Source: Combretum micranthum (Eukaryota > Streptophyta > Magnoliopsida > Myrtales > Combretaceae). From it: a stretch of 64,000 nt of DNA. A program made the position numbers and the translations under genes. Positions within the stretch are counted from its first letter, which is position 1, and each line of letters opens with the position of its first letter. Shown here piece by piece: positions 23,731 to 35,730 of this stretch. The notes under the pieces were generated by a model. The model saw only the letters and a program-made list of their open reading frames with translations, searched no databases and was not told the DNA's origin. Location: positions 682,001-746,000 of the forward strand of contig JAMXBD010000013.1 of assembly GCA_024138025.1 (NCBI GenBank), read 5' to 3'.

Positions 23731-25534
23731 GAAGTAAATAATGTGGAAAAAAATAGTAGCTTTGGAAATGTGCAGCCTCCTTTAAAAACTAAATCTAGTG
23801 ACCATCTAGATTGCTTGGAAATTCATTACCCTGAATTCGATTTGCAATTTTGATATTTATAATGTGGCAAGGCTTTGCATAATATATATGTATATATATA
23901 TTTGGTATATACAATAAACGTAAATGACACAATTCTCCATATTAATAATCTTATGATCTTAAAAAGGCTTTTGATTTTGAAATTTATGATAAATATCGAA
24001 ATAAATAAATAAATAGAGAATATCAAAGGATTTTTTATTAGAAATGATAGTGGACAAGCTGATGGAATATGAATCTATGTTTCAGTTTGGATTGTTAGAT
24101 TTATATTTGTATCATATCTATATTTAATTGCATCTATAATTTATTTGTATCGTATTTGTTTGGTTAATTTATGAGTAAATTGTCATCTTTTCATTGGTAT
24201 CTATTTCTTGACAAATATCTCTTTAAAAATGATAAAAATATAATGTTAAAATGATTATAACATAATGAAACAAATAGATCTTATTTGAACATGTTTCATA
24301 GTTTTAGCATGTTCTTATAAATAAAAGGACACATGGCGGGTTGAAATGCCTTTAAATTAGGGCGTTACACTGTAGTTGCTTGGTTGACATATAAAATATG
24401 GTTGGTTTGTTTTTACATAATTTTTGTTATATAAAGATAAGCAAGCGGTAATAAGATGTTTTGCATTTCCCCCCCTCCTTATTTATAAAACATTATACAA
24501 CTGATATGACACATACAATATACAATTCTTATCCTTGCTGATTCGATGATTTAAACAATTAGCCCAAAGTCGCATGATGCGTGCTGTCATGGAAGATCAT
24601 CATATATATATAAAACAGCATATAATTATTTCTTTATTAAATTATAAGAGCACTGTCCTCTAATGTTTGTGCTTATAGCTCTTGAACTAGTTTCTCCAGA
24701 ATAAAATTATGGTATATGTTGTACCCTAAGTTTGCCTGATTGATTTCCTTCATTCATTTTGACATCTTGTTATTATATAATGAGTAGTGAAAATTAAACT
24801 CATAAGCTGCAATTAAAAAATTAAAATAAAATATTATGTTAAAAGGTAATGGATGAGAAGGAAAAGAGAAAAAATAAATAAATAAACTGAAATTCTCTCT
24901 TTTCTAAACGACAAAAGTTACAATATCCTACATTCCTGCTTTCCCTAAATAAACATCATGTACCTCATTTTATATTTTGTTGATGTGATCATTGGCGCTT
25001 TCAATTTTCAAAGAGTTTACTTCAAACCACCGCACCTTCAACGGCCAAAATAGAAACCACCACACCTTCTTTAGGAAACCGTGGACTTGCTCCACGACAG
25101 CCCTGCCGAGGTAACCATTAGAAATAACAATTGTTTATGAAAAAGGGGTAAGAACGGGAGAAATACCTGCACCTTTGATTTTTAGTAATTTAGTATTTTA
25201 CTTTTATATTTTAGTAAATTAGAGCTAGTACTTTTAAAGTGTAATTTGATATTCTTGTTAAATAATAATTAATGAAGATTCATTTTGATGAAAAGATAAT
25301 GGCAGACACTTAACCAAAATTACAATGGTTTCGATATCAGGCACAGTTTGCTCAGCCAAAAATCGCTCAAATGACAATATTGAGTGCTGCAATGATCTCT
25401 CCCTTGACTCTGCCTCTTTCCTTCTCCAAGTATAAATCAATTCATTGCAAAGCATGATCATAATTTTACAATGGTGAAAGAATAGTAGCATGATTGTATA
25501 TGCTTTAATTTTTATTTTATTTTATTTTATGAAG
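23731..25534 (+). other. NRAMP intronic DNA after the EPRV (U1), no exon recognised
   Basis: Host sequence resumes with AAGTAAATAATGTGG, the same word that follows the empty site in U3 (59526). It holds AT-rich DNA and a repeat half-copy at about 25165-25330. It also has a word near 25016 that could read YFKPP, as in the NRAMP TM5-6 loop, but no convincing exon. Exons for TM2 to about TM7 are missing. Confidence 0.6.
25165..25330. repeat. Half-copy of an inverted-repeat (MITE-like) family
   Basis: TTTTAGTAAATTAG, TAGTACTTTTAAAGT and TTCATTTTGATGA occur in the same order as in the reverse complement of the right arm at about 61790-61930. No opposing arm was seen here. The same copy is in U2 near 54835-54990. 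Confidence 0.5.
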
Positions 25535-26988
25535 CATGTATTGGGACGATCGAGTTCGACTATTTATGCCGTTGCTCTATTAGCATCAAATCAAAGTTCT
25601 GCCATTACAGGCACTTATGCAGTACAGTACATTAATGCAGGTAACTTTAAATAACTAAAAACTACAACATAGCACAGTGTGGTTTGGTTATACTAATAGT
25701 CAATCTATTTCTATCTTATCTTGGTTATGATATAGGGCTTTTTAAACCTCAAGATGAAGAAGTGGATAAGGAACCTAATGACAAGGTGCATTGCCATTAC
25801 GCCGAGTCTCATTGTCTCCATGGCCATCAGGTGCAAGCTGATTCATTATCATTACTTTGGTTAGTAACAATTTATGCATAACTTGAAATAGATTTAATCT
25901 AACATTTTAATGAGAGCATATTGTGGTTTTTAGTAGATGACTCTTTCCTTTGAGCTTCTCTTTAGTCTCATACCACTTCTTAAATTTAGCAGCAACACTA
26001 TTAAGATGGGACCTCATGAGAATTCAATAATAGTAAGTTTGTAATAACTTCTTCTATGTTCTTGGCCTTATCCTTTCTTTACATTAACTTTCTGTTAGGT
26101 AGCATTTAGTTGCAAGAATTGAATATTACAATACAAGAAGTACTTGACGGTACAATTCTCTAATATCGTGTTTGATATGCATAGTACTAGACAACACTAA
26201 GCAAAATTCTTATTAAGATATTTCATTATAATTTAGCTCCAACATTTTTGTATCATGAAATATAAGAGATAAAAATTTTAAGTTTTATCCAGTCTTATGA
26301 GAGATTTTTTTCCTTTCTCAAATACATTTTGAAAATCAAACATGGTATAATGACCTTTGTCTAGTCTAGTACCATGAAAAATTATACAACCAAATGCTAC
26401 CTTAGTTGCATAATCTAAGTTATCCTCCTCTCTTTGAACATTCAATTTTTCACATGAATTGCAATTGAGACTTGTATGATAATCAAATCTATGTTATCGT
26501 GCAGATCATTGTTGTCCCTAGATTTTAGGGCTAGGAATCATTGGCATCAATGTCTACTATTTCATCACAAGCTTTGTGAAATGGTTAATCCATAACAATC
26601 TGCCCAAAGTTGCAAATGTATTTGTGGGAATCTTAGTATTTCCATTGATAGTAGTATACATTCTTGTGATTGTATATATGAACTTTCGAAAGATAGTGTT
26701 GCAACCTTCCCAAACCCAATGGAGCAGAATCAATTCGGACAAGATCATTTGGTGGAGGAGCTAAGTTTAGATCAAGCATGTCACAAAGAGAATTTAAAAG
26801 ATCCTATTTTCATAATAGGATGTTTTAGGCCTCCAAAAATATTAGGGAGTATCCAACATCTTATATGTACACAATTATATGTGATACTTAGGGTCATGAG
26901 TTACTCTTATGTCATTTTTATGACACTTAAACAGAATATAATAAATGGTTGCGTGTGCATTAATGACTGTAAATGTATGTATGTTTAG
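25535..26988 (+). pseudogene. NRAMP metal transporter, 3' exons (U1)
   Basis: Four exons are visible. (1) 25535-25640 encodes [20 protein letters not shown] and SSAITGTYA; one extra base near its end shifts the frame relative to U2 (105 nt). (2) 25736-25859 encodes [20 protein letters not shown] and ITPSLIVS, then loses the family's GGSSGAG stretch and goes out of frame. (3) 25937-26032, exactly 32 codons, encodes [16 protein letters not shown] and KMGPHENS with a good GTAAGT donor. (4) From 26505, TM11-12 with [19 protein letters not shown] and [11 protein letters not shown]. The start of exon 4 is frameshifted (CCTAGATTTTAG). After FRK both copies lack one base, so the tail reads out of frame until 26764, while the neighbouring frame stays open to 26988. 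The defects and the missing middle exons indicate a pseudogene. Confidence 0.85.
26033..26504 (+). other. NRAMP last intron (U1)
   Basis: GTAAGT donor at 26033 and TATCGTGCAG acceptor before 26505. AT-rich, with nothing else seen. Confidence 0.7.
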
Positions 26989-27293
26989 TGAATGTGGTCT
27001 TGGGATATGTTTTTACAAGCTTTGACTTGCCCATTGTAAGACTTCTTTTTCAGGTATAAGTTTTGCAAATAATGTTGGCTTATATTTAGCTTGGGATGGT
27101 TTATGACTATGACATGATGTGGATTGTGTTTACTATAAGGAGTCACTTTAGGGATGCTTCTACTAAATGTGTAGTTGTTTTAGTGATGTTTGTTGGACTT
27201 AGTATAATTCACTCATGTTTCTTGTTACTATTGTATCTAAGATCAACCTACCTCATTTCTTTTTAGTTGTACTTATAGTATGGTTTAGACTTG

Positions 27294-27585
27294 TTAAGAT
27301 TAGCACCATAACCATATGATCTAAGAGCTTAAGCTTATAGATATGACATGAGCTATTACATTTATCTTATAACACTTCTCGTTACGTGGGGGCCATGACT
27401 TTGATTTTAACAAAGACCCATCAAGTGGACATCTTAATTTTTTTAATGGGGTTCTAATGAGTGCGCAGGGGTTCGAACTCTTGATCTCCTGCTCTGACAC
27501 CATATTAAGGTTAGCACCACAACTATATAATCTAAGAGCTTAAGCTTATAGATGTGGCATGAGCTATTACATTTATCTTATAACA
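27294..27585 (-). mobile_element. TRIM-like mini LTR element (U1)
   Basis: Two direct repeats of 81 bp (27294-27374 and 27505-27585) flank about 130 bp. Next to the right repeat the minus strand reads TGGTGTCAGAGC (27502-27491), a tRNA-Met primer-site-like word 2 bp from the repeat. No protein can be encoded. I could not find a clean 5-bp target duplication, so the edges are approximate. The same element is in U2. Confidence 0.7.
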
Positions 27586-28398
27586 AGAATCATTAAAACT
27601 TCTTGAGGTATTGTTATCATCCTGCGTGATATGCGGTTTATACAAGTATTTATGGATTTTGTAGATAGGTCTCGAGCCTTTGCATATCCTTGTCATTGTC
27701 CATCGGTAGAACTCTTACTTATGATGTCATCTTGAAATACGAATAAGTAAGTTTTAAGGTCTGAACTACAAATAAATAATCACCCATTCTAAAGGATTCT
27801 TTTACAACCTCTTTTACATTGCTAGAACTATGGAAGCTTTTTTTTTTTTTTTTTCTGTCTTTCTTTTTTTTTTCCATCTTGGCACCAAAAAATGATAGTA
27901 TGTTATATCCTATTCCGTTAACGGGATATATTTATTAAATCCTCTCTGTAAGGAACTTATAAAAAATCCTTAAACCTCCATCGAATGATCTTGTTCAAAG
28001 GAAATGAGCTTCATTTGCTCCATAAAGGTTTCGACTCATTTACTCCATGAATGTACCATCAAATGGAACAATGGGATTTCCACGAATTACATTTTTAACG
28101 TTGGGGTGTATACGATTTTGGATCTCAACCAATTTACAAAGCTTGTTATGAGGACCACTAGAAAGTTCATGAGAACAATGATCTTACAAATAACATACGC
28201 TTGATTTCATATGAGCTAGATCATTCAACTAGTTATAAAAGATGGGGATGGGGTTGGCAGGAGACAATCATTTGCATATGGAAAGATAGAAAAATAGTTA
28301 GGTGAATCAGGACCATCATCTATGGAAATATCAGGACCCCCCACATGTGTCTATCCGATATATCCCAGAAACATCCCCAATTAAACTCTAATATCCTA
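27586..28398. other. End of U1, no gene seen
   Basis: AT-rich DNA with a poly(T)/CT stretch around 27838-27880. Nearly identical to 57245-58050. It leads into the next NRAMP copy and may hold its promoter, but I cannot point to a convincing TATA box. Confidence 0.5.
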
Positions 28399-28571
28399 AC
28401 TAGCTGTTCCCTAAATACCTCAGAAACAATCCCGACGTAAAGATGGCTGACCTAGAAACCTTAGCACCTGCTATTTTTGGATAAAAAGTGACAAGACGAT
28501 GATTGTGGGAGCCTAAGAGGAACGCTGTTGTGATTGTATATGGTGATTAAGAAAATTCCTAAAACGAGCTA

Positions 28572-28787
28572 TCAAAGCTCCTTAACGTCATCAAAATACA
28601 AATTACACGACACAAGTGGAATGGGGTGGTCTAGAACAACAATTTCGAGCAGTTGGAATTGAAATAGGTCTTCTGGACCTTTGGTCCATGCATCAAGGCC
28701 TTTAAATATTGTAGGCCTGTGGTGTGCATTGAAGACACCTTCCTTACCTGGATGGATAGTCATGCAGTTTTCAATGCCTTCACACAA
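28572..28787 (-). other. Open frame of unknown function upstream of NRAMP (U2)
   Basis: 71-codon counterpart of the minus-strand frame at 596-850, shortened at its start by small changes. The product is unrecognised. Confidence 0.2.
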
Positions 28788-28971
28788 AAAGACAATGATA
28801 TAGATGCTATAGGTGATGACATTATATTATTTTATCATTTGTGCGCAATTCTAGGGCTATGGTAGCAGTCATTATAGACTATAACTGGGTAAATAGAAGG
28901 AAACACTAGTTGTATGTGTCTGTCCATCTGAGCTAATAGTGCAATTGAGAGAATGAAAGAGAGAACTGAAG

Positions 28972-29667
28972 ATGGAGCCACAGAGAGGAGGAAATTGAAT
29001 GATGGAAACAGTGCGATTAGGTTGTTGCTGTGGTGATGGGGATGATATGGAAAGTTATAACAATTCGGATATCAGCAGCTTGGAGCTGGAAGCTGGAGAT
29101 ACAAACTTAACAACCTTAATGTGCCTGATGCTGAACATAGGATTAAGATTGATGATAAACAACATCACTGTCCTAGGGTCTCTTCAGACATCATTTTTTT
29201 TTTTACTCGATCACTTAACAACATTATCATCCATGGTCTTGGTTTAATGATGTTAAGTATTACTTAGTTAAACACTTGTAATTTTTGCTGGGGGTCTATC
29301 TCAGAAACCTGGATGGAGAAAATTCTTGTCATTTTTAGGTCCTGGTTTCCTTATTCAATGGCATACCTGATCCTGGAAACAGTAATCTCTCTCTCTCTCA
29401 TTTTGTTGCTTTTTTATTATTGTTTGGGGAAAATCTCATGACTAATGAACTCAAATTTGTACTTGATCGTGATCATATTATTAAAATATTTAATGTATGG
29501 ACTACTTTTATATAATTTAACGATTAAATAACTCATCGAAGGTTTTTGTTACTGTGCGTGCAATTATCCTATGTTTTTGTTTCCATCACAAGCCAATTAT
29601 TTTAGTATTGTGATTTTAGTTTACAGTGGAAACAGATCTTCGAGCGGGAGCTAACCACAGATATGAG
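28972..29667 (+). pseudogene. NRAMP exons 1-3 (U2)
   Basis: Exon 1 starts at ATG 28972 but hits a stop after MEPQRGGN because of indels relative to U1. Exon 2 (29305-29381) is 77 nt, two bases shorter than in U1. Single C losses in the TTATTCAATGG and ATACCTGATCC words break the frame before DPGN. Exon 3 (29627-29667) encodes the same ETDLRAGANHRYE as U1 and keeps its AG/GT borders. The virus follows 168 bp later. With U1 this shows the 5' exons decaying, or carrying sequence errors, separately in each copy. Confidence 0.82.
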
Positions 29668-29831
29668 GTAAACATATAATATAAGAATCACCCACAGCAG
29701 CTGAAACAATTTTTTAAGTCATCACACTTCTTCTCAGTAACAATTGTCGATATTCACAGGCTGCCAACAATTAAAAAACCGTCTTGAAACCATAATTTTG
29801 AAATTTGAACCAATACCTAAATAATCTAGCA

Positions 29832-30667
29832 GGCTCTAATACCAAAATTGAGAATCTTTGTGCCAAGGGACAATTAAAGCAAAGATGGTTAATCAGTGAA
29901 GCAATGTTTTTTTTTAGAAAATAAACCTTATGTCCATGCCATAACTCACAAGGCCACATCATGACAAATTCTACCTCAAACAGCCTTATCAAAAGGGTTT
30001 TTAGGCCGACTCTTTTGGTATAATTTCTAAAGGAACAAAAGCTTTTGCTATCGAGTATGATGCCTTAATCTGTGTACCCATGCTATAAAATCTTATCGCA
30101 TGATACAAAAGCCTAATAAGGTTTTAAAGTTTGGTTACCTTTGTACCTTAAAAGGAAAATTAGCCGGATATAGTTAAGGGAAACTTACAAAAGCTTTATT
30201 GAATACGGTGGAGGTATGTTATAAGGATACACTTACAGAACTAAAGCACTCAGAAATTTCACTCACAAAACACTTAGATACTCTCTAATATTTTCTCACC
30301 GTACCTAATCCTGAACCCTGCTCGCCTTTATTGAAAACTTTTGCAGAACTAAAACAGTAAAAAGTGCTATAGTGACCTACTGCTACAGTAAAACAATTGC
30401 CTATTGCTACAGTTAAAAAAAAAAGTGCTACAGTCCTAAAAAAGTTGCAACAATGAACTATGCTACAGTGTTGAATAGTAATCCCGTGATTTTTCTTTCG
30501 CCTTTTTGATGTCTGATCCTCCTGTTTCCTTCTGTATTTTTCATGTCCATTTTTTCCTTTGTCCTATTTCCTTCCGCATTTTTCGTGTTCGTTTTTCTCC
30601 TTTTGTCTTTTTACCTTTGTACTGTGTCTGTCTTTCTTTATCATTTCATCATTCAATTTTTTTTTTT
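29832..30667 (-). repeat. EPRV terminal redundancy, left copy (U2)
   Basis: Counterpart of 1871-2700, with the poly(A) signal at 30200-30195. Homologous to 52582-53400. Confidence 0.85.
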
Positions 30668-32420
30668 AATCCTGGAACCTGTTTGGGTCTCTTGTGCTTC
30701 CATTTCTTCATCCACATCCTCCGTATAATTGGGATCATATGGATTGTCTTTTTTATCCTGTTCATCTTCCCTGTTTAGGCTTTCCTTAAGTGTCATCAAA
30801 TTTGTCTCATATCTTGGCCAAATTGGTCCTTTTTGCTTTTTAAAGATAAATTTTGTCTTAGTGGTTGCAGTAAGACAAAATTCTAGATCTTCTAGTATAA
30901 ACATGTTCGTTTTCAGTAATGTATAGATTCAACTGTTCTTCTAAACTGTTGGTGGATTCTAGCCTGTGGATTTTTTGGATAATTGAAACTTTTCCTCTGA
31001 TTGAGGAAATTCAAAACTAAGTTTGTGTTGGTTTGGATTCAAATTTCAATCATTCTAGTGGTATTGTCTTTATTTTTACATAATATTTTACAAGGATATC
31101 ATGTTCCTCATGCTCCTATTCTATATTTCTTAAGGCTGCCAGAACTTCATGAAATATTTTTGCCATGGGTTGGATCATAAATTGTGGAAATGTGCCCACA
31201 ATTTCTGTAATAAGCCCATAATCAAGAAGGGTAGCCAATGTATATTCCTGGTTTCCAATCTTGAATTCCTTAAAATAGCTGAGACCTATAGTCGCTGTAT
31301 ATATATTGTAACGTACATGTTTTGGGCAATAATATTTATCCTAATAATGATTATTTATTTCAACGTGTGAATCTTTTCCCAAACAGGAGTAACATGGAGG
31401 GTTTGGAAAAGTTTTTACCCTTACCATAGTTCCAAATCTAACTCCATCAAAACACATGTGTTCTTCTTGTATTATCTTTTGGAGCAATATAAAAAGCCTT
31501 AAAAACACTTTGCATATCCTTTTATCAACCATTTTGGAAGAGATTGGAGTTTTGAAATAGATTCATTTCTCTTAAAGAAAATGAATGCAGTTGTATTTTC
31601 GTATTCTTCTTGAGGTGTTTTTCCTATTTTCCTCTTTTGGAATGTAGATGTTCCATGCAGTCCTTACTGTGCTCCTTAATGCTTTCAATACTTCTCTTTT
31701 TATTTGGGTTTCTGTGATTTTTAGAAGATATTTTCTTTTCTGTTCTTCTTTTAAAGAGTTCAAATCTGTATACCTTTATGTGTCATTGACATCCCTGTGG
31801 TACTTTTAATACTCTTGAAATTATCAAGAGCGGGATCCACATAAATTTCCTGTTTCCTTATAATTTGCTTAACCAATTGTTGCAGTTTCAAGATCATAGA
31901 ATCCTCTCCATGAAGGATTCGAGTAATCTGTTATTTGGGTCTGAATGTCATTCCAGTAGCAAAAAACTCTTATCAAATATCTCTTTGCAACTCCACACAT
32001 TTGATATTTTCTTTTAATTTGCCCCTTATGTCCTTGTGTTCTTTGTGATGATTTATCATCCTGTGGCTTTTTTATGTAGCAAGTTTCTTATGTTCCTTTG
32101 ATACCTTGTGTTTCAATCTCATTAAAATATCTAGCCAGAGCACAACAAATTATATATTTAAACTTGTCTTAACTAGTTAGGGACCATACACTGTCTATGA
32201 GAGCCATATGTGTTTCTCCCTTAACATTAATTGGGTATGGTACTTGAAACTTCCTTGGTGAACTTGTTGGTATTATAGTTAGGGCTATATCACCAATCAT
32301 AACATATGGTTCTTCTGTAACTTCTAATAACATTGTTCCACCAAAGCTACTTGCTTGTGAACCCTGAGAAGATATTGGCCTCTTTTGTGGCCTAAACCCC
32401 TTGGTCCTTTAAAATTCCAT
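30668..32420 (-). pseudogene. EPRV ORF4-like, viroplasmin-like region (U2)
   Basis: Begins at ATG 32420, a few bases after a splice-acceptor-like TTTTCTTTTCAG. Tungrovirus ORF4 is expressed from a spliced RNA, so this context is notable. A stop follows the first three codons, then the same frame is open for about 75 codons (containing EVTEEPYVMIGDIALTIIP) to about 32175. The viroplasmin-like stretch CYWNDIQTQI/WRGFYDLETA lies at about 31975-31880 and the Glu/Lys-rich C-terminus at 30904-30653. Stops and frameshifts leave no intact protein. Which family the N-terminal part belongs to is unknown. Confidence 0.5.
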
Positions 32421-35400
32421 GTTTTCCTGAAAAGAAAATTATTAATATTAGTAAGCGAGATAACTCATCTACTGCAGTATTATGTTTTTCCTTTATATGT
32501 TCAAATTCTACCTGTAACCTTTATTTATTATTACATCTTTAAGCTTTAACCATTTTCTCCTACTCATTTTATTACTCCCTGTGTTCTTATGAAATTTAAC
32601 TATAGCTTCACAGTTTGTTCTAACTAACATCTCTTTTTTATTTATCAGAAATAATCTAAAATTATCTTAACAATTTACAACTACCATTATTTCCCTATCT
32701 ATACTTGGTAAATTTTTTTCCTTGAACTTTCCACTTCTATACCTGCAAATTTCTTCAGTTTTTCTTTTAGTATATTTATGGAGTTTCCTTAATAAAATTC
32801 CTCTCCATCCTAGATCACATCCATCACTTTCAACAATCAAGAAATCTGTGTTAAGGGTAATCTCAATCTTGGTAACCTTTTGACGTGTTCCTTTATTTTC
32901 CTTATTTGTTTTGTCTTCTTGGGACAAACTTTTAAAACCTAAAATTTTAGTATAAAAGGGTCTTACTAAAGAATTCAAATCCTTTATGATAGGTATTGCA
33001 TAATTTAGTAAACCCAAAATGTTTGTAATTGCTTTTTGTTCATTTGTTTAGGAAATTCTATCACCTTTTTGACTATGTGTTCCTATAACTTGATTTTTCT
33101 TTCTCTATTTCTACTCCCATTTCTACTCCTAAAAATTCAATATTACTTTTGAAAAACTGTGCCTTTTTTGTGCTTATTATATTCCCTGTCTTTGAAATTC
33201 TGAAAGCACCATCTTTAAATGCCCTTTGTGTTCATGTTTGCTTTTGGAAAAAACAAGAACATCATTCACATAAATTGCAGTGAAATCCTTTAGATTTTGA
33301 AAAGCTATATCCATTTTCCTTTGAAAAATTGAAGGTGCATTTTTTAATCCGAATGGGATAACTTTCCATTGAAAATATCCTTGTGGACGGGTAAATAAAA
33401 GCAATCTATGGTTGTGACACTTCAACCATCTTTACCTGCCAAAATCCCGACTTACAATCAAATTTATTGAATATGTAACAATTTTGTATTTTGTTAATCA
33501 TTCAGTTTTGTTTGGAAGATTGTAAGAATCATCCCTTGTGTTATCGTTCAATTTCCTATAATCTATTACCATTCTTGATTTTCCTCTTGCTATTTCACTC
33601 CTTTTTCTGATAATGAATGCAAGACTTTTGTATTGGTTGTTTGATCTTTTTATGACTCCTAACTCCAACAATTCCTTTATGTGCATTTCAAAATCTTCTC
33701 TATCTAAATTATCACACTCTATTGCCTTAGAATAAATTCTTAAGCTAGAGTTTATTATATCTAATTTACATACTATCTTATTTCTTTCCCAAAACTTATT
33801 GGGTTTTCTTCCAAAAATTTTCTTCTTTCCAGGCTATTAATGATTTGATCAAGATCTAGGTAACCTATTTCTAAACATGAATTTTCTAAAATCCTGTATA
33901 CCTTTTCCCATTTTACCATTTTTCCTTTATTTATTTTTATTTCCTTCCATTCAATTTCTTCTTCTAAGAATTCCTTTAATTCTTCAGATTCCTTTGAATT
34001 TTCCTCTATCCCTTGTTTAACATTTCCTTTTCTTGACATTCTCCTAACCTTTGAAATTCGTAATCTTTTTCATTACGCCTTTGCAATAGTCTAATGTTTG
34101 GCTCTATATTTTCTAAATAATTTTGATATACTATAACTGGATATCCTAAAATATTTATAGTATATCTAGTGATCAAGATACCATGGTGATTACTCAAAAG
34201 AAAATCTAGTCCTATTATACATTAATTTTTGAACTACCAAAATTTTATAATTGTATCATTCCACTACGCATAGGTTACAATCATTCTTCTCCTGTGAAAA
34301 ACTTACTTTATGTTTCTTTATATACCTACATTCTTTGTTTTATTTCCAGATATATCTGAACTAATTCTACACATATCCATTTGTTCTACATCATCTATAT
34401 GTGATATCCTTTTATCTATCATATTTCCAGTACTATCAGTATCTATTATGCATCTAGTTTTATTGTTTGTGTCTTAAAGATAACCTTGTCTAATATATAT
34501 ACCTACAAATTTTGTAATATGCCTTTCTTCTGGTCTTGACATCTTTATCTCCTTAATCCTTTCATCTTTTATCCTTTCCAAAGACGTATTGGTTCCTATG
34601 TAGCTTTTATTGTATCTTCATGACCATCTCCTTCTTCTCTTTTTTATCCTTTGTTCTATAGTCCTTTGCCTTTCCTTATTCTAAAATTGTTATCCTTTCT
34701 TTTATTCTTGTATCTCTTCTTCTATCCTGTCTATCTTATTGTCAATCCTCTTTATCCTTTATCTTATGCATCCTGTGGAAAACTTTCTATTGACTACAAA
34801 CTTTCATTAAACCGAAACCTTTCATTTCTTTGTTCTAGGCATATTTTACAAGATTTAATCATACAACTTCTACATTGATATCTGAGTTTTGTTATCAGAT
34901 ATCCAGAACATGATTTTGCATGGATGATCTTCTGATCCACTTCCTTGAGTCCAATATGCTACAACCTTCTATGTTTCTCTTGTGTTCATCATTTTATTCT
35001 ATGTCTTGTAACATCTTGTTTAGCAATATCAACCTTTTCATCTAGATTATTTTATCCCTATTTATTCTTTATAGGATTATGATAATTTTGACTTAAGAAC
35101 TCTGTATATCATTTTCATCCTCACTATCAGATTATCTATCACCATTCCCTTGGATCTATTATTGATACTATACTATAGATTGTTTTCGTATCACTATATC
35201 TTCATCAATTGCCAAAATACTTTGTTCATGCATTCGACTAAAATACTAGCCATAGTGTTACTATTATGCCTTTTAGGACGTGCCTTTGTCATGGTCCTTC
35301 CTCATTAAGTATAACACTTTAATTTACTCTTGTAAACCTTGTTTTTATTATGTTTCCTTATATGCCTGTCTTGTTTGACCATGGCTTTTTGCCCTTTTTT

Positions 35401-35730
35401 TTTTTTTTTTTTTTGCAAAATATTTTCTTTTTAGACTTGTACTTTGGCTTTGGCCTCCTTTTGTTTCTTCCAATTCTTTTGATGATCACCATATTTTCTC
35501 CTTACCCTTTCTTTTCAAGACTTCTTCTATGCTACAACTTAACTTGTTGACCTTTTGGTGAAGCCTAACAGCAATGCTATAATTGTATTATTTTGCCTAA
35601 TTGTGGCCCTTATGACATCATTTATTGGTTCTATATTTCCACAAACCTTTGGGTGGTTGTACAAACTCCTTTGGGTCTTATAAGATAAATATGTAGTCTT
35701 CATCTGCATCTAAGCCACCATGATGGTCAT
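32421..35730 (-). pseudogene. EPRV ORF3 polyprotein (U2)
   Basis: Starts at ATG 35730, overlapping the ORF2 stop. In order: an N-terminal helical part, a decayed CCHC knuckle near 35320-35270, the second Cys cluster near 34930-34850, protease DTDST at 34446-34427 with downstream IIGLDF-like residues near 34215, and an acidic linker (34040-33850). RT follows with ELGVIKRSNNQYKSLAF, MVIDYRKLND and FGLKNAPSIFQRKM, and a catalytic YVND at 33272-33261. RNase H (33017-32440) has VESDGCDLGW, SIDREI and an HNTAVDELSR end. Both substitutions, DTG to DTD and YVDD to YVND, are shared with U1, so they predate the duplication. About 1100 codons in all, several hundred short of badna/tungrovirus polyproteins. 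No movement or capsid core was recognised. Confidence 0.78.
34427..34446. other. Empty site for the U1 LARD insertion
   Basis: CCAGTACTATCAGTATCTAT is uninterrupted here. In U1 the LARD lies after the CCAGT. Confidence 0.9.

Larger units (their letters stand above)
1875..23731 (-). mobile_element. Endogenous caulimovirid (EPRV), copy in U1
   Basis: An integrated plant pararetrovirus (Caulimoviridae) read on the minus strand from 23731 to 1875, split by the LARD at 6452-19385. From right to left it carries promoter, poly(A) signal, tRNA-Met primer site, two small ORFs, ORF1, ORF2, an ORF3 polyprotein (zinc knuckle, second Cys motif, protease, RT, RNase H), ORF4, and the intergenic region again. 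The distance between the two primer-site copies (1880 and 22922), minus the LARD and its 5-bp duplication, is 8103 bp. That is normal for a caulimovirid circle. The absence of LTRs and integrase, and the order ORF1-ORF2-ORF3-ORF4, resemble tungro/badna-type viruses. Stops and frameshifts throughout show that it is a decayed, non-infectious relic. Confidence 0.9.
434..28398. repeat. Tandem duplication unit U1
   Basis: Homology to U2 begins near the shared word ACTAGC at 434 (28399 in U2, 58052 in U3) and continues through the NRAMP 5' exons, the EPRV, the NRAMP 3' exons and the TRIM. It breaks only where the LARD (6452-19385) sits. Without the LARD and one 5-bp target duplication the unit is about 15.0 kb. 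The sequence just before 28399 matches that just before 58051, which makes this a head-to-tail duplication. Confidence 0.92.

Noticed and set aside
24465..24480. CCCCCCCTCCTT as a second polypurine tract
   Set aside because: No LTR, primer site or direct repeat pairs with it in U1 or U2.
24980..25113. Possible NRAMP middle exon (word readable as YFKPP, ending at CCGAGGTAACC)
   Set aside because: Only five residues fit, the surrounding frame does not match the transporter and there is a stop soon after. Too weak to annotate as an exon.
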